This document shows positions 1-6,838 of a stretch of 32,937 nt of DNA, piece after piece. How positions within the stretch are numbered: the stretch's first letter is position 1; each line of letters begins with the position of its first letter. Below the pieces are notes generated by a model. That model did no database searches, was not told the DNA's origin, and was given only the letters and a program-made list of their open reading frames with translations. The DNA is from Pseudomonas marginalis. GTDB taxonomy: Bacteria > Pseudomonadota > Gammaproteobacteria > Pseudomonadales > Pseudomonadaceae. A program made the position numbers and the translations under genes. Location of the stretch: positions 80,415 to 113,351 of the forward strand of contig NZ_LKEG01000062.1 of assembly GCF_001645105.1 (NCBI RefSeq), written 5' to 3'.

Positions 1-105
1 GCCCCAATTCATACGCCGCGTTCGTTCAGGGAGTACACGGTTCTGCTTTTTGGGGCTGCTGCGCAACCCAGCGGGAGCAAGCTCCCTCTCCACGGGGGTG
101 GTGCG
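1..105. repeat. REP/BIME-like repeat, copy A
   Basis: This stretch is nearly identical to bases 228-325. Both contain the segment that starts with the 'gttcagggagtacacggttc' core and continues through 'ggggctgctgcgcaaccc' to 'gggagcaagctccct'. It looks like one arm plus spacer of a bacterial interspersed mosaic element, cut by the window edge. No open frame here looks like a real protein. The region 1-402 holds only this repeat, its second copy and the promoter region of the gene at 403. Confidence 0.75.
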
Positions 106-186
106 CTACATTGTCGGGAATCCCCTGTGAGCAGGCTTGGTGGGTGACTACTCTCTATGGGACGCTACCTGGTTATGAAGGCATGT

Positions 187-326
187 CACCTGTGGCGAGG
201 GAGCTTGCTCCCGCTGGGCTGCGAAGCGGCCCCAACTCCTACGCCGCGTCTGTTCAGGGAGTACACGGTTCTGCTTTTTGGGGCTGCTGCGCAACCCAGC
301 GGGAGCAAGCTCCCTCGCCACAGGTG
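187..326. repeat. BIME: pair of inverted REP sequences
   Basis: Two 48-base arms, 187-234 and 279-326, face each other around a 44-base spacer. They are near-perfect reverse complements: CACCTGTGGCGAGGGAGC on the left answers GCTCCCTCGCCACAGGTG on the right. Each arm holds its own 'gggagc..gctccc' hairpin, as Pseudomonas REP sequences do. The spacer and right arm repeat copy A at 1-105, so the block is a tandem array of the same mosaic element. Confidence 0.8.
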
Positions 327-402
327 GCGTGTTGCTTGATGGAATGATCGCGCGTGGCAGCGGTCCGAACCTGGGTACGCATCATTCATTGAAGGAGCAC
401 CC

Positions 403-711
403 ATGAAATCCAAATCCCTGATCGCTTGCCTGCTGGTCGCCACGAGCCTGTCCACCGCCAGCTTTATCGTGCAGGCCGGTGATACCCCTCAGGAAACCGT
501 GCAACCTTCGAATATCAACGCCCGTGACTTGAAAGAAGGTGATCGCGCGCCGGATATGCTGATGCGCAAGGAATCGGCCGTCAGCGACTGGAAAAAACGC
601 GGTCTCAAGCAGCCTGAAGAAGACAGCCAATGGACGCGGGTAGGCGATAAGTTCGTACTGCTCAAGACCACCAACGGCACCATCCTGGAGATCACCCCCG
701 TCAAGAAGTGA
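403..711 (+). CDS. RcnB-like secreted protein
   Basis: A 102-residue protein with a Sec signal peptide (MKSKSLIACLLVATSLSTAS, probable cleavage after VQA near residue 25). The mature part ends in W-K-K-R-G-L-K-Q-P, then W-T-R-V-G-D-K-F-V-L-L, then T-N-G-T-I-L-E-I. This matches the pattern of the RcnB family of small periplasmic proteins, which E. coli links to nickel/cobalt homeostasis ('..W..RGLR.P..GYQWVRVGDQYLLV....G.I..I'). A good ribosome site (GAAGGAG) lies 7 bases before the ATG. No metal efflux gene lies next to it, so a metal role is inference; many Pseudomonas paralogues are uncharacterised. The gene is monocistronic and follows the BIME array. Confidence 0.75.
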   Translation: MKSKSLIACLLVATSLSTASFIVQAGDTPQETVQPSNINARDLKEGDRAPDMLMRKESAVSDWKKRGLKQPEEDSQWTRVGDKFVLLKTTNGTILEITPVKK

Positions 712-829
712 CGGTGGTTATCGTAGCGGCTCCGGGTTGAGGTAACCGGCTTCAAAAACCGCGTTACCTTCCCAGCGAAGAAAGCAGGGGGTGCTTACTC
801 CACTAAGAAACTACCCCCGCACGCTGAGC

Positions 830-1102
830 TTATTGTTGCGTCGCTGAAGGCAAATCATCCAGCGTGAGCTTACCCACGTTGTTGCATTGCAATTCGTAGC
901 GCAGCTCTTCCACCATCTTTTCAACTTCTTGCGGGGTCTGCAGCCGGTTCGTGCTGATCCCGGTCACCACCAAGTCCACGCGGCCGGTTTCAGCGTCGTA
1001 GACCTTGAGCGTCAGGGACGCATCCCGGCACAACGTGAATTCACATGTCAGCGGCGACAGGCCTTCTTCGATGCAATTTCGCAATTGAGAGAGGGTAAAC
1101 AT
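830..1102 (-). CDS. DUF1652 family protein
   Basis: A 90-residue protein starting MFTLSQLRNCIEEGLSPLTC. The order L-R-x-x-I-E-x-x-x-x-P-L-x-C, then C-R-D-A-S-L-T-L-K-V-Y-D, then G-R-V-D-L-V-V-T-G-I-S, is the DUF1652 pattern, a family found almost only in pseudomonads and of unknown function. The start at 1102 is chosen over longer in-frame options because AAGGAAA sits 6 bases before the ATG and the upstream translation is low-complexity. It lies 109 bases downstream of the LuxR-type regulator gene on the same strand, with a palindrome between them (1176-1194), so control by that regulator is plausible but unproven. Confidence 0.85.
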   Translation of the reverse strand: MFTLSQLRNCIEEGLSPLTCEFTLCRDASLTLKVYDAETGRVDLVVTGISTNRLQTPQEVEKMVEELRYELQCNNVGKLTLDDLPSATQQ

Positions 1103-1175
1103 GCTGTTTCCTTCAAGGGATAAGTTTCGACCCTTGAAGGTTAAGGACTGGCCCCTGGCGCCATAAGGCGAATTC

Positions 1176-1194
1176 GCACTAGGTGCACTAGTGC
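1176..1194. promoter_or_regulatory. Palindrome upstream of the DUF1652 gene
   Basis: GCACTAG-gtgca-CTAGTGC: perfect 7-base arms around 5 bases, followed by a further 'gtgcatttgcac' motif. It lies 74 bases upstream of the DUF1652 start and 18 bases past the stop of the LuxR-type regulator. It shares GTGCA half-site character with the palindrome at 2786-2808. A dimeric regulator could bind here. Confidence 0.45.
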
Positions 1195-1211
1195 ATTTGC
1201 ACTTAAAGGGT

Positions 1212-2702
1212 TTACTTTTTAAGACGCAACTCACCCGCAAACAGCCCGCGTTCACGGGCCCAGACGATGGCTGCGCTGCGGCTGTGCACCCCCAGTTTCG
1301 AGTACACCGTGGCGACATGATTGCGCACCGTATTGGGCGCCAGTTTCAGCCGCGAGGCGATCTCCTTGTCGGCCAGGCCTTCGCAAATCAAGCCCAGCAC
1401 ATCGCGCTCGCGGGCCGTGAGGTCGGTAAAGCTGATATTGGGTTGGTTGGGACTGTTGACGCTCTTGGCATTGGCCAGTTTTTCGATGAGGGTCTGGCTG
1501 AACCAGGAGGCGTCCTGCATCACCTCTTCGATGGCGGCCACCAGTTCCAGTTCCGAGCGTTTGCGTTCGGTGATGTTCATCATCACCAGCAAGTAGCAGG
1601 GCACGTCCTGAATGATCACGGTGTCGGCAGAGACCACACAGTCGATCACCTCATTGCCTTTTTTACGCACCTTGAGGTCCTGGCCGTCGAGATTGCCGGC
1701 TTTTTCCAGGCTGGTGAACAACTGCGCACCCGCTTGGGGGCTGTCGATGAAGTCGATGTCTTCGACGGACTTGCCGATCAGTTCCTCGCTGGTATAGCCG
1801 GTGAGGCTCATGAACGCTTCGTTGATGTCCACCACCTGGCGGTTGGCGGCGCTGCACACCAGGGTGGGCACCGGGGTCAGGCGGAAAGACTTGGCGAAGC
1901 GTTCCTCACTCTGGCGCAGGGCGATTTCAGCTTTGCGTCGCGGCTCCAGGTCCATGAAGGAAAACAGCATGCAGTCCTCTTCGTTCATGTCCAGCGGCTG
2001 GCCGGCGACGATCACCAGTTTGCTGCCACCTTCGGGCAGTCTCAGTTCGGCCTGCATTTGCGGGATGGTCGCGCCTTCGCCCAGGCGCTGGATGGCCAGG
2101 TCCTTGCGTTCGGCCTGTTCCAGTACGTCCAGTTCATACACGGATTTGCCGATGACTTGGTCGCGGTTGTAGCCGGTCATTTCCAGAAAACCCTGGTTCA
2201 CCTTGATGTAGCGCAGGTCGCTCAAGCGGCAGATCACCGCGGGCGCCGGATTGGCGTTGAAGGTTTTCTCGAACCGCTGCTCGGCACTCGCCCATTCAGT
2301 GGCGTCGCTGAGGATCAGCACCAGCAATTCCGGTTCGCCGTGCGAGTCCGTGATGATCAGGCTGCGCAGGCGATGGACCCAGGTCTTATCGGCGTCAGCG
2401 ATGGGGGTGCATTCGACCACCACATCACTGAACTCTTCGCCTGCGGCTACGCGGGCGAGGGGGTAGTTTTCCAGTAGCACCGGATGATTGTTGCGATAGC
2501 GCAGGGCGAAGTGTTCGGCGTAGGCCTGGGTATTGGCACCCAGTGCTGTGACGTCATCAATGCCGTGCATGTTCAGTGCAGCTTCATTGGCCCAGAGGAT
2601 GGTCTGGTCGACCTCAGCGAGGATGATCCCGTCGGACACACCGGAGATTATTTGCTGCAGTTGGCGACGGTTGGTTTCTTTGGCGAGAACATCCTGGGTC
2701 AT
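1212..2702 (-). CDS. PAS-PAS-PAS LuxR-type transcriptional regulator
   Basis: A 496-residue cytoplasmic regulator. Three PAS modules follow in order: residues ~10-130 (GVSDGIILAEVDQTILWANE), ~140-265 (NPAPAVICRLSDLRYIKVNQ) and ~275-400 (TPVPTLVCSAANRQVVDINE). The last two carry the 'F..MTGY....IGKSV' type PAS core. The C-terminus (~430-496) is a LuxR/FixJ helix-turn-helix: LTARERDVLGLICEGLADKE, then A-P-N-T-V-R-N-H-V-A-T-V-Y-S-K-L. There is no receiver and no kinase, so the PAS domains probably sense a ligand or redox state directly. The start at 2702 is supported by GGAG six bases upstream. Palindromes lie upstream (2786-2808) and downstream (1176-1194); autoregulation is a reasonable inference. 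Confidence 0.85.
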   Translation of the reverse strand: MTQDVLAKETNRRQLQQIISGVSDGIILAEVDQTILWANEAALNMHGIDDVTALGANTQAYAEHFALRYRNNHPVLLENYPLARVAAGEEFSDVVVECTPIADADKTWVHRLRSLIITDSHGEPELLVLILSDATEWASAEQRFEKTFNANPAPAVICRLSDLRYIKVNQGFLEMTGYNRDQVIGKSVYELDVLEQAERKDLAIQRLGEGATIPQMQAELRLPEGGSKLVIVAGQPLDMNEEDCMLFSFMDLEPRRKAEIALRQSEERFAKSFRLTPVPTLVCSAANRQVVDINEAFMSLTGYTSEELIGKSVEDIDFIDSPQAGAQLFTSLEKAGNLDGQDLKVRKKGNEVIDCVVSADTVIIQDVPCYLLVMMNITERKRSELELVAAIEEVMQDASWFSQTLIEKLANAKSVNSPNQPNISFTDLTARERDVLGLICEGLADKEIASRLKLAPNTVRNHVATVYSKLGVHSRSAAIVWARERGLFAGELRLKK

Positions 2703-2785
2703 AGAATCTCCGGGTTTTGGGTGCATGAAAGTACGACACCCGGGTATCAGGATAGTGCAGAGAAAGTGCAGGGAGGGGAGTGCGA

Positions 2786-2808
2786 ATGCACCAGGCCACC
2801 TGGTGCAT
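2786..2808. promoter_or_regulatory. Perfect palindrome in the divergent promoter region
   Basis: ATGCACCAGG-cca-CCTGGTGCAT has 10-base perfect arms around 3 bases. It sits 84 bases upstream of the LuxR-type regulator (minus) and 91 bases upstream of the membrane-protein gene (plus). Its size and symmetry resemble LuxR-family boxes. It may control either or both genes. Confidence 0.55.
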
Positions 2809-2898
2809 TTGGGCCACGACTGAACGTATGTCGTTTCGCCACACTCACACCCATCAAGGCATTTCGCCTTGCTCCCATAACGTGTGAAGGACCTCTGT

Positions 2899-3867
2899 AT
2901 GACCACTGTCTATGAAACCAATCGCTCGCTGTTTCGTGTGTCCTGGAGCTCGGTGCTCGCCGGTAGTGCAATTGCCCTGGTGACCTATCTGGTACTCAGT
3001 GTGCTGGGCACGGCCATCGGTGCCAGCGCGGTCAACCCCATGGAAGCCGGTAACCCGCTGAGCGGTTTCGGCACCGGTGCAGGGATCTGGCTGTTCGTCT
3101 CCACGCTGGTTGCCATCGGCGTTGGCGCGTTTGTCGCCGGCCGCACGGCACCGGATCGCGGCGGCCTGCACGGCGTGCTGACCTGGACCGTCACCACCTT
3201 GCTCACCACCTGGCTGCTGGCTGGCTTGGCCGCCAGTGTCGTCGGCACTGCCGGCAATGTGGTCGGTAAAGGCCTGTCGGCTGCAGGCAGTGGTATCGCC
3301 GCGGCGGCGCCAGGCATTGGTGACAGCATCAAGCAACAACTGAACGAGCAGGGTATCCAGTTGGATTGGAACAGCCTGCAAGGCGAACTCGATACCTTGC
3401 TCAAGCAGAGCGGCAAGCCTGAACTGGACCCGGCTAACGTCGAGCAGAAGACCGACCAGGCCGCCGCCGATGGCAAACAGTCCGCCACCGCCGCAGCGAC
3501 CGACCCTGCCCAGGCCGGCGATGCGCTGAAGCAATGGTTCGAGCGCGTCAAAGCCTCCGGTGAGCCTGCGCTGAACGCGGCCGATAAAGAAGCCCTGGTC
3601 AACATCGTGGCTGCCCGTACCGGCAAGAGCAAAGAAGAAGCCACGCAGATCGTCGACAACTACGCCCAGGCCTATCAACAGGCCATGCAGAAGGTCGATG
3701 AGCTGAAACAACAGGCTGAACAAAAAGCCCGTGAAGCCGCCGAAGTGGCCGCCAAGCAACTGTCGCGCGCTGCCTGGAGCACCTTGGCCATGCTGTTGCT
3801 GGGTGCGGCCTTGAGCTTTTTTGTGGGTCGCCTGGCGCTGACCAACCGTCGCGTGCCGTTGGCTTAA
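2899..3867 (+). CDS. Ala-rich membrane protein with central coiled-coil region
   Basis: A 322-residue protein of no certain family. Hydrophobic segments lie at about residues 12-38 (VLAGSAIALVTYLVLSVLGT), 60-82 (GIWLFVSTLVAIGVGAFVAG) and 92-118 (GVLTWTVTTLLTTWLLAGLA), with a last one near the C-terminus (WSTLAMLLLGAALSFFVGRL). Between them, residues ~135-290 form a soluble, Ala/Gln/Lys-rich, probably helical domain with heptad-like stretches (QQAMQKVDELKQQAEQKARE). Similar proteins are annotated only as membrane or 'PhnA-like' proteins. The ATG at 2899 is preferred over a GTG 15 bases earlier because AAGGA precedes it at proper spacing. It is divergent from the LuxR-type regulator. Confidence 0.75.
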   Translation: MTTVYETNRSLFRVSWSSVLAGSAIALVTYLVLSVLGTAIGASAVNPMEAGNPLSGFGTGAGIWLFVSTLVAIGVGAFVAGRTAPDRGGLHGVLTWTVTTLLTTWLLAGLAASVVGTAGNVVGKGLSAAGSGIAAAAPGIGDSIKQQLNEQGIQLDWNSLQGELDTLLKQSGKPELDPANVEQKTDQAAADGKQSATAAATDPAQAGDALKQWFERVKASGEPALNAADKEALVNIVAARTGKSKEEATQIVDNYAQAYQQAMQKVDELKQQAEQKAREAAEVAAKQLSRAAWSTLAMLLLGAALSFFVGRLALTNRRVPLA

Positions 3868-3923
3868 ACCTTTGGGTCGAGTGGCAAGGACGCCGCTTTA
3901 CCCGTCACGGTAGCGCTGTACTT

Positions 3924-3969
3924 GAGTGTGATACGCGTAAACTGGCGGCCTTTTACGCGTATGACACAC
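3924..3969 (+). promoter_or_regulatory. Hairpin covering the start of the lipoprotein gene
   Basis: The arms 3924-3941 (GAGTGTGATACGCGTAAA) and 3952-3969 (TTTACGCGTATGACACAC) pair at 16 of 18 positions around a 10-base loop. The ATG at 3961 lies inside the right arm. It could hide the start codon in mRNA, or be a DNA operator with TACGCGTA cores. Confidence 0.5.
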
Positions 3970-4599
3970 AGGTGCCCCTTGAGCGCAGGCAAAGCCGTCG
4001 GACTGTTACTCCTCTCTTCTCTGTTGGCGGCGTGCGGTACTTCACCGCCACGCAACCCCAACGATCTCTGCAGCATCTTCCGTGAAAAGGACGACTGGTA
4101 CGACGCCGCCAAAGTCACGCAAAAGCGTTGGGGCGTGCCGATCCAGGTGCCGTTCGCCATCATGTACCAAGAGTCGGGTTTCCATCAGGACGCCTTGGCC
4201 CCACGCAAATACCTGCTGTGGATCATCCCCTGGGGCCGCGTCTCTACCGCCGCCGGTTACGCCCAGGCCAAGGATGAAGTGTGGAACGACTACCGCAAAA
4301 GCACCGGCCGCAGCGGCGCCAGTCGCCATGACTTCGACGACGCCATCGACTTTGTCGGCTGGTACATGGACAAGACCTACAGCGTCAACGGCGTGTACAA
4401 ATACGACGCCTACGGCCAGTACCTGAACTACCACGAAGGCTGGGGCGGCTACCGCCAGCGCACCTACGCCAGCAAAGCCTGGTTGCCGCCGGTGGCCAGC
4501 AAGGTTCAGGCGCGCTCGCAGATGTATGCGCAGCAATATGCGGGGTGTAAGGATGATTTGGGGCGGGGATTCTGGAGTCGGTTTTGGCGGTGGTTGTGA
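3961..4599 (+). CDS. Lipoprotein with transglycosylase SLT-like domain
   Basis: A 212-residue outer-membrane-type lipoprotein. The signal peptide (AVGLLLLSSLLAACGTS) ends in a lipobox L-A-A-C. The mature part holds a lytic-transglycosylase-like fold: IPVQVPFAIMYQESGF-type motif with the probable catalytic Glu in Y-Q-E-S-G-F, then A-A-G-Y-A-Q-A-K-D, then the late motif Y-L-N-Y-H-E-G-W-G-G-Y. This resembles the 'transglycosylase SLT domain' lipoproteins of Pseudomonas, which cleave peptidoglycan. The start is uncertain: ATG 3961 has no good ribosome site and lies in a hairpin, TTG 3979 has AGG upstream, and an extended frame from 3922 is also open. It is convergent with the membrane-protein gene at 4652, with a shared hairpin between. 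Confidence 0.8.
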   Translation: MTHRCPLSAGKAVGLLLLSSLLAACGTSPPRNPNDLCSIFREKDDWYDAAKVTQKRWGVPIQVPFAIMYQESGFHQDALAPRKYLLWIIPWGRVSTAAGYAQAKDEVWNDYRKSTGRSGASRHDFDDAIDFVGWYMDKTYSVNGVYKYDAYGQYLNYHEGWGGYRQRTYASKAWLPPVASKVQARSQMYAQQYAGCKDDLGRGFWSRFWRWL

Positions 4600-4613
4600 G
4601 AGACCGAAAGCTG

Positions 4614-4646
4614 TTCCCACGCTGCAGAAGGCGCGCAGCGTGGGAA
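4614..4646. terminator. Hairpin between convergent genes
   Basis: TTCCCACGCTGC and GCAGCGTGGGAA form a perfect 12-base stem around a 9-base loop. It lies between the stops at 4599 and 4652, as expected for a two-way transcription end. There is no strong T-run on either side, so it may be Rho-assisted or only protect the 3' ends. Confidence 0.6.
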
Positions 4647-4651
4647 GGCTC

Positions 4652-5824
4652 TTACGCTTGAACTAACCAACCTACCAGCGGCACTATCATCAATGTACTC
4701 AACGCCATTGAAGTGACATTACCTATATACGGGTGAACGTGTGCGGGCACGCGCGCTGCAATCGCACAGGCCAATGGCGGCGCGATTAGCGCCCCGAGCA
4801 GTGCACTCGAAGCAATGACTGTCCAACTACCACCATGGGTCAATACAGCCGCAGGCACGACGGATACCAGTGGCACGTAGGTTGGGTACCAGCCTCGTTT
4901 GATCCACTGTTTTCGCCAGATCACGACACCTGACAACGATGTCAGCGCCTGGGCGCCCAGCAACGGCAAGACCAGGCCTGATCCATACGCCGGGCTGACG
5001 GGGTTCAGGGCGTATGCCAATAACACGCCTGCCAGCAACCCGAGACTGGCGAGTTCGTTCCCAAAAAACGGCGCTTCGGAAAAGTCTGCCAGTACCCGTC
5101 GAAGGCTCCAGGCTATCCCGTAAGTCGGCGGTTTTGCAGGCGCCGGTCTGGCGGGGGCGATGTAATCGGAACGCACCAGCAAGGGCACTCGACGACACAG
5201 TACAAACGCTATGACACTGCCGACGGCCATGCCCACCACGTTGCCGATAACCACTGGAAGACCTAGCGGTACGCACACGAAGTTCACGATCAACAAGCAC
5301 ATAGGCGTCACCAGCAATGCGCCCAGCACCGCACCGTTTATCGCAACTTTCCAGCCGCCACCGAACATCAGCACCATCGCCGCCGGTAATGAGACGAACG
5401 CCGCGAACGTCGGTTGCCACGTCTGTGCGGTGACGCTCCAGCCCCACAGTAGATTGCTCAGCAGTAGCCCCAACAGTGAACTGGTTATCAGCCAAGGCCA
5501 CAGTCCCGTTCCGTAGGAAATGGAAAATCCCTGCCAGGTCTTACCGTGCTTGCTCGCCCACCAAGCCAGGTAAGCGCCGCCCAGCAAGCCGAGTGATGCA
5601 AGTTCATGCTTGTAGAAGGCTACTTCACTGATATCCCCCAGTATCCACCGTAGCCACGCAACCGGATGGGGCAGGCTCGCGACCATCTCGGCATAGCCCG
5701 GCCATGAGCCTTGAGTGCTCAGCGCTACCCAAAGCACCAGCAGTACGCTACTCAACCCCAGCATCAGGACGGTGACGTCCATCCAGGAGCAACCGGATCT
5801 CGTTTCGGTAATGAGTGTTTTCAT
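4652..5824 (-). CDS. Polytopic membrane protein with internal duplication, possible transporter
   Basis: A 390-residue, very hydrophobic protein with about 10 membrane segments; family not recognised. The two halves repeat each other. D-I-S-E-V-A-F-Y-K-H-E-L-A-S-L-G-L-L-G-G (around residue 63) matches D-F-S-E-A-P-F-F-G-N-E-L-A-S-L-G-L-L-A-G (around residue 245), and later V-S-L-P-A-A-M-V-L..G-G-G-W matches V-S-V-V-P-A-A-V-L..G-G-S-W. Such duplication is typical of transporters. The start at 5824 has GGAGGG upstream. It is the last gene of the oxidase-hydrolase operon, 14 bases after the hydrolase stop, so it may move the substrate or product. Confidence 0.75.
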   Translation of the reverse strand: MKTLITETRSGCSWMDVTVLMLGLSSVLLVLWVALSTQGSWPGYAEMVASLPHPVAWLRWILGDISEVAFYKHELASLGLLGGAYLAWWASKHGKTWQGFSISYGTGLWPWLITSSLLGLLLSNLLWGWSVTAQTWQPTFAAFVSLPAAMVLMFGGGWKVAINGAVLGALLVTPMCLLIVNFVCVPLGLPVVIGNVVGMAVGSVIAFVLCRRVPLLVRSDYIAPARPAPAKPPTYGIAWSLRRVLADFSEAPFFGNELASLGLLAGVLLAYALNPVSPAYGSGLVLPLLGAQALTSLSGVVIWRKQWIKRGWYPTYVPLVSVVPAAVLTHGGSWTVIASSALLGALIAPPLACAIAARVPAHVHPYIGNVTSMALSTLMIVPLVGWLVQA

Positions 5825-5838
5825 GCTGTGCCCTCCGA

Positions 5839-6726
5839 TCAACGCGGAAGGGCGGGGTGTTGGGAGTAACCGAGCATTTGATCGTAGAGATCATTACGTC
5901 GATCACGTTGCAGGTCATTGAGGCTGTTCCAGATCGGAGCACTGCGGGCGCTGGTGACATCAATGTCCGCGAACAGGATTTCCTGGCGATTGGCCGAAGC
6001 TACCGCGCCAATCGGCCAGCCGTTGGTGCCGGCAATCAACGAGCATCCGAGGTAGCGCGCTCCACGCTCTTCGCCAATGCGGCTGGCGGCGGCGATAAAC
6101 ACATTATTGACGTGGGCGGCGGTCATCGTCAGGTATGACGCCATGCATTTGCCTGCCTCATCGAATAGCGGCGGTGGCGTCCACACCCAGTTATTCAGGC
6201 TGCAAATAATATCGGCACCTTGCTGGCCAAGAATGCGGGGCACCTCCGGGAACCAGATATCCCAACAAATCAGCAAGCCAATACGGCCGATCGACGTTTC
6301 AAACACTGGAAAGCCCGTATTGCCAGGTGTGAACCAAAGCTTTTCCAGGTTCCACAAATGCGCTTTGCGGTATTTGCCGATAAACCCGTCAGGACCTAGC
6401 AGCACGGCCGTATTGAACAACTGCATACCGTCTATTTCGCACAGGCCAGCCACCAGATAAACCTGATGCCTGCAGGCAAAATCTATCCATGCCTGCACGC
6501 TGGTACCGTCTGGAATCAGTTCGGCGTGATCAAAAGCATCCTGGCGACTGCTGAAAAAATACCCGCAATTGGTGAGCTCAGGCAGCACGATCAGGTTGGC
6601 TCCGCCGTTTGCGGCTTCGGTTGCCAGTGCAAGACTTTGATGCAAGTTATTGGCTCGGTTATTCATGCCAACCTGTGGATCAAGTTGTATGACCGCTACG
6701 CGTGCAGGGCTTGCTGGTTCGCTCAT
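5839..6726 (-). CDS. Nitrilase-superfamily amidohydrolase
   Basis: A 295-residue carbon-nitrogen hydrolase. The Glu-Lys-Cys triad is visible: E50 in L-P-E-L-T-N-C-G-Y, K121 in K-Y-R-K-A-H-L-W-N and C154 in L-L-I-C-W-D-I-W-F-P-E, with the second conserved Glu at E128. The family hydrolyses non-peptide C-N bonds such as amides and carbamoyl groups. It follows a TMO/LMO-type flavin monooxygenase whose family makes amides from amino acids. An amidase acting on that amide, like DavA with DavB, is the simplest reading; the exact substrate cannot be read. Start 6726 has GAGG 9 bases upstream. Confidence 0.88.
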   Translation of the reverse strand: MSEPASPARVAVIQLDPQVGMNNRANNLHQSLALATEAANGGANLIVLPELTNCGYFFSSRQDAFDHAELIPDGTSVQAWIDFACRHQVYLVAGLCEIDGMQLFNTAVLLGPDGFIGKYRKAHLWNLEKLWFTPGNTGFPVFETSIGRIGLLICWDIWFPEVPRILGQQGADIICSLNNWVWTPPPLFDEAGKCMASYLTMTAAHVNNVFIAAASRIGEERGARYLGCSLIAGTNGWPIGAVASANRQEILFADIDVTSARSAPIWNSLNDLQRDRRNDLYDQMLGYSQHPALPR

Positions 6727-6734
6727 GGAGGTGA

Positions 6735-6781
6735 CCTCTTATTGTTATACAACCGGAAATCGGTTGGGTGTTTATAAGAGG
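6735..6781. promoter_or_regulatory. Imperfect inverted repeat between oxidase and hydrolase genes
   Basis: Left arm 6735-6755 and right arm 6761-6781 match at 15 of 21 positions, with perfect outer CCTCTTAT/ATAAGAGG and inner CAACCG/CGGTTG ends around a GAAAT loop. It lies in the 112-base gap between the oxidase stop and the hydrolase start. It could be an mRNA processing hairpin or an operator. Confidence 0.4.
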
Positions 6782-6838
6782 CGAGTAAATGTTTAATTGA
6801 AAGTCGGGCGATTCCCGTTGCGTTGTAGTCTCTTTCTT

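Noticed and set aside
1191..2477. Long plus-strand open frame (428 codons) opposite the LuxR-type regulator
   Set aside because: Its translation is rich in His, Gln and Phe, as expected from the reverse of a high-GC coding strand. The minus frame has clear PAS and HTH motifs.
2854..3759. Minus-strand open frame (301 codons) opposite the Ala-rich membrane protein
   Set aside because: Gly/Asp/Gln-rich shadow translation without family signals; the plus frame has a signal-anchor pattern and ribosome site.
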